NCBI GenBank assembly: GCA_018985235.1
Contig: JADGIG010000279.1
Location: forward strand, 1 to 10,828
Source: Sanchytrium tribonematis
Taxonomy: Eukaryota > Sanchytriomycota > Sanchytriomycetes > Sanchytriales > Sanchytriaceae
Direction: 5' to 3'
DNA: 10,828 nt
The notes beneath the pieces were generated by a model. That model did not search any database. It was not told the origin of the DNA and was given only the letters and a program-made list of their open reading frames with translations. Positions 5,630 through 10,828 of this stretch are shown piece after piece. The position numbers and the translations under genes are program-made. Numbering within the stretch: the first letter of the stretch is position 1; each line of letters starts with the position of its first letter.

Positions 5630-5634
5630 CCAAT
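5630..5634 (+). promoter_or_regulatory. CCAAT box in the shared 85-bp divergent promoter
   Basis: AATCCAATCAATTG between the two divergent secreted-type genes. It is 59 bp before the ATG at 5693 in sense orientation and 23 bp from the ATG at 5607 in reverse. This short gap must hold the promoters of both genes. Confidence 0.35.
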
Positions 5635-5692
5635 CAATTGTTGTTTGTGTAACGAATAGAGACAATTTTTGATCACAAATAATCTCCTTGAA

Positions 5693-6673
5693 ATGTTATG
5701 GATTTCATTCGTATTTGCCATCCAATATCGGACACCAAAGGAATTATTGAATGAATTAGAGAGTGGAGAAAATTTTGAAGATGTATGCAGTGATCCAAAT
5801 AGACAGCAAATTGATGCGGATTATAAGAAATTATTTGATGACGAATTGAACAATGTTGTTGGACGCGAAATTGCGTTTCAGACAAGCGAGACTAAGAAGC
5901 CTAAACTGATTTTTAATCCTGTAATTTGGTCCAAAACTTTGAGTATTTTGTGTCGCATCGATGAAAATATTTTCCGCTCTTATGATATTATAGTGAAAGT
6001 CATGTTTTATTATCAAATGGCTTTAGAAAATGCTTTGATAATTTGGTATGTTGGTGAAAGAGTAAGAACTGAAAGTAAACTACGAAAAGAAATATCAAAT
6101 TTACGAATAGGTGTCAAGTCAATTGTTGTTGATATTCATAAAATTTTACAAAAGCTGACAAATCTAGATATTGTATCAGATTTAATAAGCTTGTTCATTC
6201 GTATTTATGATGTACCAAATAACAAGCTTCCTCAGACTTCTTATGACTTGGATTCGTTGAAAATTGAGAATGATGATAATGAGGTGCCTGTCGAGTTGCA
6301 AATATTTGGAACAGACCTAATGCTATCTTTTTCACTTTATTTTAACGGTGTAGCTGTAGAGCTTTCGGATGGTTACTCGAAGTTGTTTATGGAAAAGTTT
6401 TACACTTTGTACAATAAGATATTGTATAGTGATACTTTGGAGCGAATCCAAATTAAAGATAAAATTAAGAAATTGTGGCAGATTGTATTTGATAACTTGT
6501 ATTACATAGTCAAGAAGAACTTTGCCTTGAAAAAAAAATCGCTTGGCTTTCTCCAGAAATTTAAAGAAGTCATTAAAAAGGATGGAATGAGAGGGCAATC
6601 GATTGCAACATTTAAAAAAATCAATCAATTGAAATTAGAGGCTACACTTCCAGAAATGCCAGATGTCGATTGA
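5693..6673 (+). CDS. Secreted-type, all-helical protein of unknown function, 326 aa
   Basis: The frame opens with TTG at 5669, but the first ATG is 5693. That start puts a short signal-like segment at the very N-terminus (MLWISFVFAIQY), giving 326 residues. The mature part has no long hydrophobic helix. It is Lys/Asp/Glu/Leu/Ile-rich and appears all-helical, with amphipathic stretches such as residues 116-152 and 240-290 and a Lys-rich C-terminal third. Two cysteines occur in the mature region. No motif is recognised. It looks codon-typical for the window, although it uses TTT and TTG freely. The gene pairs head-to-head with the 242-residue secreted protein. The proteins show no obvious sequence similarity, so co-regulation rather than duplication may be the link. 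AATAAA overlaps the TGA stop. Confidence 0.75.
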   Translation: MLWISFVFAIQYRTPKELLNELESGENFEDVCSDPNRQQIDADYKKLFDDELNNVVGREIAFQTSETKKPKLIFNPVIWSKTLSILCRIDENIFRSYDIIVKVMFYYQMALENALIIWYVGERVRTESKLRKEISNLRIGVKSIVVDIHKILQKLTNLDIVSDLISLFIRIYDVPNNKLPQTSYDLDSLKIENDDNEVPVELQIFGTDLMLSFSLYFNGVAVELSDGYSKLFMEKFYTLYNKILYSDTLERIQIKDKIKKLWQIVFDNLYYIVKKNFALKKKSLGFLQKFKEVIKKDGMRGQSIATFKKINQLKLEATLPEMPDVD

Positions 6674-6678
6674 ATAAA
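6673..6678 (+). terminator. AATAAA overlapping the stop of the 326-residue gene
   Basis: The hexamer begins on the last base of the TGA stop (6671-6673). Confidence 0.4.
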
Positions 6679-6724
6679 TTAAAAGTTCTTTATACGTGTA
6701 TTGCAAATCACATCATTTTATGAC

Positions 6725-6730
6725 CACGTG
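6725..6730 (+). promoter_or_regulatory. CACGTG E-box upstream of the first acyltransferase
   Basis: GACCACGTGTCGAC, 72 bp before the ATG at 6802, with a further ACGTG nearby in TATACGTGTAT. In fungi, E-box bHLH factors include Cbf1 and the Ino2/Ino4 pair that controls phospholipid genes; the exact UAS-INO sequence is not present. No CCAAT box is seen in this promoter. Confidence 0.3.
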
Positions 6731-6801
6731 TCGACATTTCCCCCCAAAATCACCTAATATCGCGCAACAACACATCTCAAAGTCAATACCCCACATCACA
6801 C

Positions 6802-7974
6802 ATGTTATACGCACTCGTTCCATTTCTCTTTTTAGCAACTGTGTTGATTGAATGGAATCCCATCAAATCCATCAAAATGATAAAATCAAATATTTGCCAA
6901 ATGAGAGATGCCAGTCGATTCACATTGGGATTTGTAGCCAATACGAATCAGAATCATCCTGAATTACAGGCTATAGAACAGAAAATGCATGATTTGGCCA
7001 CACATGCGAATCCATGTCATGCGCATTTATGGGATGAAATGGTGCAATCATTGCTGGTATTGAGTCATCAATATCATGGTACTAAAGCACAAATCAGACA
7101 GAATTTATTGACGGATACGTTGAGTCAAATTAATCAAATTTATCAATTTGAGTGGATCCCACAATTTCATGAAAATGTATTTGAAAAACTACAAAATTCA
7201 AAGAAATCATTACTTATTTTCAATCATATAGGTGCCAATGATTTCCAAGTAGCCATGCAATTACTCAATCATGTCAATCGACTAAATCAAATGAGATTCA
7301 TCACATTACAATTTTTTGAAGATTTTGCACCAATTCCAAAATTCAAGAAATTCAGATTAAAATTCAAAAATGCATTGATGTTATTAGATGCACTATTAAT
7401 TGACAAAGATCCAATGAAAACCAAGCAGAATTTTGATGGTTATGTCAAACAACATGAAAATGAAAATATTGCTATTATTTTATTCCCTGAGGGTGATTTA
7501 CTCAATCAGGACACATATGAGATAGATCCACACAAGAATCAAGAATTGGCATCCAAATTAAATCGTGATAAATATGAAAATATGAATTTTCCACGATCTG
7601 GTGGCATTCAACGCATTTTAGATGGATTTCCAGATATGGATGTATTTGATATTACCAACATGTATGTAAATCATAAAAATGATGTCGGGAATGCATCTCA
7701 AGGTCGATTTATGGGTGATCAATATTCTGTAGTAAATGTGGCATTAAGAGGCAAATATCCCAAAAGAATTCACTCGTATATTCGACAAATTGATAATCCA
7801 CGTCATTTAAATAATATGGATACTGCAGCATATAGAACATGGGCTGTAGATTTATGGGATCAAAAGAATCAAAAATTAGGGGAAATGTCACAAAAATATC
7901 AAAGTAATGTCGTAGTAGAGAATATAGATGAACTAGAGAGTGATTTAGTGAATGAGCATAATAAATTGAATTGA
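6802..7974 (+). CDS. PlsC/LCLAT-type acyltransferase, 390 aa (paralogue A)
   Basis: The family moves acyl groups from acyl-CoA to lysophospholipids in the ER. ATG at 6802 gives an N-terminal hydrophobic segment (1-17), a signal peptide or anchor. The catalytic domain spans about 130-365. Motif I NHIGAND (141-147) is a perfect NHx4D with catalytic His142 and Asp147. Motif III is FPEGD (228-232). Motif IV is FPRSGG (263-268), followed by DVFDITNMYV (280-289), which matches the LCLAT/AGPAT3-5 branch. Usual C-terminal helices are absent: the end is polar. The motif II Arg expected near 198-204 is not visible, and Thr after FPEG is Asp. The tandem gene at 8070 is a clear paralogue. Substrate is uncertain. 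Confidence 0.8.
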   Translation: MLYALVPFLFLATVLIEWNPIKSIKMIKSNICQMRDASRFTLGFVANTNQNHPELQAIEQKMHDLATHANPCHAHLWDEMVQSLLVLSHQYHGTKAQIRQNLLTDTLSQINQIYQFEWIPQFHENVFEKLQNSKKSLLIFNHIGANDFQVAMQLLNHVNRLNQMRFITLQFFEDFAPIPKFKKFRLKFKNALMLLDALLIDKDPMKTKQNFDGYVKQHENENIAIILFPEGDLLNQDTYEIDPHKNQELASKLNRDKYENMNFPRSGGIQRILDGFPDMDVFDITNMYVNHKNDVGNASQGRFMGDQYSVVNVALRGKYPKRIHSYIRQIDNPRHLNNMDTAAYRTWAVDLWDQKNQKLGEMSQKYQSNVVVENIDELESDLVNEHNKLN

Positions 7975-8069
7975 ATATGAATTTATTGCACATTTCAAAT
8001 CACGCTGATTACCCCTAACACATAATCAATGGAAGATAATCAGAAATAGATAACCCCGTGCGACATCCC

Positions 8070-9167
8070 ATGTATTTCTTTTCCATTCTATTGTTGATTA
8101 TCCCAAACGTGAATGCGATGAATCTATTTCATCAAAGTTGCCAGCTGGCGAATCGCGTACTTTTTGTGACAAGTCTCATTTTCTATAGTATGACGGCAAT
8201 TGAAAAACCTACCGAAGTAGCCGCATTGAATGAGCTTTCAAATAATTGTCAAGTCCAGATTGTAGAACAACCCAGGATAACACAATTAATCAATATGGTG
8301 ACGAGTGGTTATAGTGGCACATTACAACACATTCGAAGTGATTTTTACAAACATGTGTTGTATTTATCTGACAAAAATTTTAAATTCGATTTTTTTCCTT
8401 CAAATATTCGACATTCTCAATTGAAAACATCCACAAAATCATTAATCATTCTCAATCACGTTGGTGCTAATGACTTCCAAGTAGCCATGAAAATATTGAA
8501 GAAGGTGGGACGATTAGATCAAATGCGATTTGTGACATTGAAAGGTTTCGAAAGTTTTCAACCATTTCCTAAAACCCCATTTGCAAGTGGCATTACACTG
8601 CATTTTAAGAAAATGATGAGAATTATTGATGCGCTACCTGTCGATACGAAGAATCCAAATAAAAATGAGAAAATATTTAGTGATTACGCCGAGCAACACA
8701 AAAATGAGAATATCGCACTCGTATTATTTCCAGAAGGTGGATTGTTGTCTAGTAGTATGTATAAAAGTAGCAATGATATTTACAAGAAAAAGCCTGAAAA
8801 TCGACCACAACAAATGTACAAGAATTTGAATCTTCCAAAAGCCAAGGCATTGCAATACATTTTAAAAGGATTTCCTGGTATTGATATTTTTGATGTGACT
8901 ACCATGTATATTAAAAATGGTGAAATGGGAGATCCATCTCAAGTTAAATTCATGGGGGATCAATTTTCGATGATAAATATGATTTTAAATGGAAACAAGC
9001 CAGATCAAATACATGCATATGTCAGAAAGATTGATAATCCAGATGAAAATGATGATTATCAATTGTGGATTAATCAGCTATGGAGCGACAAAGATGATAT
9101 TCTGTCTGAAATGTTTCAAAGTTATAAAGTAAAACACAACAAGCAAGTACTAGAATTAAATGAATAA
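8070..9167 (+). CDS. PlsC/LCLAT-type acyltransferase, 365 aa (paralogue B)
   Basis: The frame is open from GTG at 8058, but the first ATG is 8070. That start yields a clean signal-like leader (MYFFSILLLIIPNVNA). Residues 129-135 hold NHVGAND, a perfect NHx4D motif I. FPEGG is at 220-224. The motif IV site reads LPKAKA, with Lys in place of the Arg of paralogue A. DIFDVTTMYI and the later VKFMGDQFSMIN and VRKIDNP blocks match A closely, so the pair is a tandem duplication; the N-terminal third has diverged. As in A, there are no C-terminal membrane helices and no obvious motif II Arg. The 95-bp gap after A holds no CCAAT box. Its stop is 13 bp from that of the convergent GT90 gene. Confidence 0.8.
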   Translation: MYFFSILLLIIPNVNAMNLFHQSCQLANRVLFVTSLIFYSMTAIEKPTEVAALNELSNNCQVQIVEQPRITQLINMVTSGYSGTLQHIRSDFYKHVLYLSDKNFKFDFFPSNIRHSQLKTSTKSLIILNHVGANDFQVAMKILKKVGRLDQMRFVTLKGFESFQPFPKTPFASGITLHFKKMMRIIDALPVDTKNPNKNEKIFSDYAEQHKNENIALVLFPEGGLLSSSMYKSSNDIYKKKPENRPQQMYKNLNLPKAKALQYILKGFPGIDIFDVTTMYIKNGEMGDPSQVKFMGDQFSMINMILNGNKPDQIHAYVRKIDNPDENDDYQLWINQLWSDKDDILSEMFQSYKVKHNKQVLELNE

Positions 9168-9168
9168 A
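9163..9168 (+). terminator. AATAAA spanning the stop of acyltransferase B
   Basis: The hexamer covers the TAA stop (9165-9167). The convergent GT90 stop begins 13 bp later, so 3' ends on the two strands are likely to overlap. Confidence 0.4.
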
Positions 9169-9180
9169 ATGCATTTCTAT

Positions 9181-10828
9181 TTACTCTAATATATCATATA
9201 ATTCAATAATGGCTCTATACAAATAACAATCCATATCTTCATCTCTTAAATATTTCATTGCAAATTCATGTCCATTTTTAGCAATTTGTTCACTTATTGG
9301 ATCATTTAAATGATAATATAATACTTTAGATGGCAAATCATTGGCACCAGATGGATGATTGAATGGATCTGATGGATTTGAAGGGTCAAAAGTGAATGAA
9401 TTCCATTTAATTTGATGATTGAATAATTGATGTTTAAAATCATCATCTAGAGCATCTAAATGGATAGGGGAATAGCCGAGATCAATGGGAATATAATGAT
9501 AAAATGGGATTATTTCATCATTAAACCAATCTTGTGCATAATGAGCTGCAAAAATGAGGGAATTACCGCGTAATAATCTTAAAAATCGACCAGAATAGCC
9601 ATTTCCATCAATATCTAGAATCATTTTATAGTCGAAAAAGGATTCAAATGGCAATTTAGGGGTCATTTCGTAATATTGTTTGGCTTGTGCTTGATATTGG
9701 ATGGCCATTTCTATGGGATCAGTAAATTTTATATTCATTAATAATGGATAATCAGCAGCATGATTGACAATGCGTTGTCTATGGGACCAAAACCAGATAA
9801 ATTGGTGGACATTTTGACTAGAAGACACTTTAAATTGATTTTTATTACAAATGACATCACAAACATGATCTGGCATGAAATAGGGATCTACTGGTTGATA
9901 AAATGGACTACCAGATGTGGTACCACGCCATATTAATTGAGATTTCTTTGATTTCCAATTTGGATATTCATGATTTACCATATTTAATCGTGCAAAATCA
10001 TAGTGGTAGACACTTGGGATGATAATATCAGATGTACAATCTTCATAATTACCCCAACTTAGTATGGGTAATTGCTGGGTGGTTTGGAATTCAGCAGGGT
10101 GATTTAAAAATAAACCATATCCTTGAAACAAGGAATCTTTGTATTCATTTGGAGTACAGTGCTTCTCATGTATTGATTTTAATGACATTTCTTTTGAGGA
10201 ATCAGATGTGGATTGAACAATTTTACCCACATGTTTGGATTGAGTGAATTTATTCATTTTATTGGATAAATGTTCTTTCAATACAATTGGCTGAGCATGA
10301 GTATTGATAATAAATGTCATTTCAGGTAATAGTTCTTTTAAACGTCTAAATACTTTGAGATATCCTTTAGACTGATCATTGCGCAAATCTATTGTCAAAT
10401 AATTGTCTTTAATTTGGATGGTGGTCAGTTGTGTGTTGTTTTTTTGAAAGAATTGGACTAATTTAAGTAGAGCATCTTTATAATTGGCTTTAGATTGTTT
10501 AAATGGCTTCAATTGGCTATTTAATTGGTCATATCTATTGATTCTACATTTATTTGATTTTGCAAATAAATACCAATCTTTGAATAATGAGGGTGGTTTA
10601 CCATAATGTGAGTCATAATATGCCACTGCTTCTTCATATGTAGTAGCATCTTTCATATTCATATATTTAGTGCGTATAATACAATCAGTGAAATGTTTCT
10701 GATCTTGTTTGTTTAGAAATAATTTGAAGGGATAATGACAGAATGGGTGATTTATTGGAGATTCCAAGTATATTTGGGTTGATTTATACACTGGAATGTC
10801 AAATGAGGGTTCAACATGTACGCGTTTA
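9181..10828 (-). CDS. GT90 (CAP10-like) glycosyltransferase, N-terminus outside the window
   Basis: The family transfers xylose or glucose in the Golgi/ER; in fungi such as Cryptococcus, CAP10 relatives build capsule and other glycans. The frame is open through the right edge with no in-frame ATG near it. The GTG at 10791 is not a start, and residues upstream (RVHVEPSFDIP) continue the protein. Numbering from 10791, the fungal lead block AVAYYDSHYGKPPSLFKDWY is at 55-74. LIWRGTTSG is at 286-294. The conserved nucleotide-sugar core ILDIDGNGYSGRFLRLLRGN is at 391-410. WFNDEIIPFYHYIPI (422-436) and a C-terminal block (NGHEFAMKYLRDEDMDCY) complete the domain. An N-terminal membrane anchor is expected beyond the edge. 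No intron or break is visible. Donor and acceptor are unknown. Confidence 0.9.
   Translation of the reverse strand, partial: KRVHVEPSFDIPVYKSTQIYLESPINHPFCHYPFKLFLNKQDQKHFTDCIIRTKYMNMKDATTYEEAVAYYDSHYGKPPSLFKDWYLFAKSNKCRINRYDQLNSQLKPFKQSKANYKDALLKLVQFFQKNNTQLTTIQIKDNYLTIDLRNDQSKGYLKVFRRLKELLPEMTFIINTHAQPIVLKEHLSNKMNKFTQSKHVGKIVQSTSDSSKEMSLKSIHEKHCTPNEYKDSLFQGYGLFLNHPAEFQTTQQLPILSWGNYEDCTSDIIIPSVYHYDFARLNMVNHEYPNWKSKKSQLIWRGTTSGSPFYQPVDPYFMPDHVCDVICNKNQFKVSSSQNVHQFIWFWSHRQRIVNHAADYPLLMNIKFTDPIEMAIQYQAQAKQYYEMTPKLPFESFFDYKMILDIDGNGYSGRFLRLLRGNSLIFAAHYAQDWFNDEIIPFYHYIPIDLGYSPIHLDALDDDFKHQLFNHQIKWNSFTFDPSNPSDPFNHPSGANDLPSKVLYYHLNDPISEQIAKNGHEFAMKYLRDEDMDCYLYRAIIELYDILE

Noticed and set aside
5669-5692. 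TTG at 5669 as the start of the 326-residue protein
   Set aside because: The ATG at 5693 places the hydrophobic leader at the very N-terminus, as expected for a signal peptide.
4879-6673. The two divergent secreted-type proteins as paralogues
   Set aside because: Beyond a short leader and helical composition I see no alignable blocks.
8058-8069. GTG at 8058 as the start of acyltransferase B
   Set aside because: A GTG start is bacterial in style; the ATG at 8070 gives a clean signal-like leader.
10789-10791. GTG at 10791-10789 as the start of the GT90 protein
   Set aside because: The frame stays open through the right edge of the window, so the protein continues beyond it.
1-10828. Bacterial or ciliate origin
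   Set aside because: No ribosome-binding sites or operons are seen, TAA, TAG and TGA all act as stops, and the protein families and CCAAT/AATAAA signals fit a eukaryote using the standard code.

Overview
The window looks like a gene-dense, AT-rich, intron-poor eukaryotic nuclear locus, most likely from a fungus with a compact genome. All three stop codons end genes, so the code looks standard. There are no Shine-Dalgarno sequences or operons. Several 3' ends carry AATAAA on top of the stop codon, and CCAAT boxes lie about 50 bp upstream of several starts. The best family matches are a CAP10-type GT90 glycosyltransferase, a Ctr copper transporter and LCLAT-type PlsC acyltransferases; all occur in fungi. 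I cannot name the species, and the fungal call is an inference.

Layout: (1) bases 1-72 are the 3' tip of a plus-strand gene. (2) Two minus-strand genes (143-502 and 667-918) encode small single-pass membrane proteins of the same design. (3) Bases 1062-1253 on the minus strand encode a U1-type C2H2 zinc finger with no upstream in-frame ATG; it is easy to miss. (4) 1422-3917 is a seven-helix membrane protein with a disordered tail of about 600 residues rich in kinase-site-like motifs. (5) 4078-4323 is an unrecognised 81-residue protein behind a repeat-rich intergenic region. (6) 4421-4858 is a Ctr copper transporter with an overlapping out-of-frame upstream ORF. (7) 4879-5607 (minus) and 5693-6673 (plus) are divergently transcribed secreted-type proteins of unknown function, 85 bp apart. 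(8) 6802-7974 and 8070-9167 are tandem paralogous acyltransferases with N-terminal signal-like segments. (9) From 9181 to the right edge, on the minus strand, is a GT90 glycosyltransferase whose N-terminus lies outside the window.

How they might work together: nearly every product is membrane-bound or enters the secretory pathway. The two acyltransferases and the convergent GT90 could both act in the ER/Golgi on lipids or glycans, but only their proximity suggests a link. The novel part is the lineage-specific material: the divergent secreted pair, the paired mini-membrane proteins, the 7TM protein with its tail, and the unusual compactness of the transcription signals.

No intergenic stretch exceeds 300 bases once the zinc-finger frame is counted. 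No tRNA, rRNA, transposon or CRISPR array was seen.
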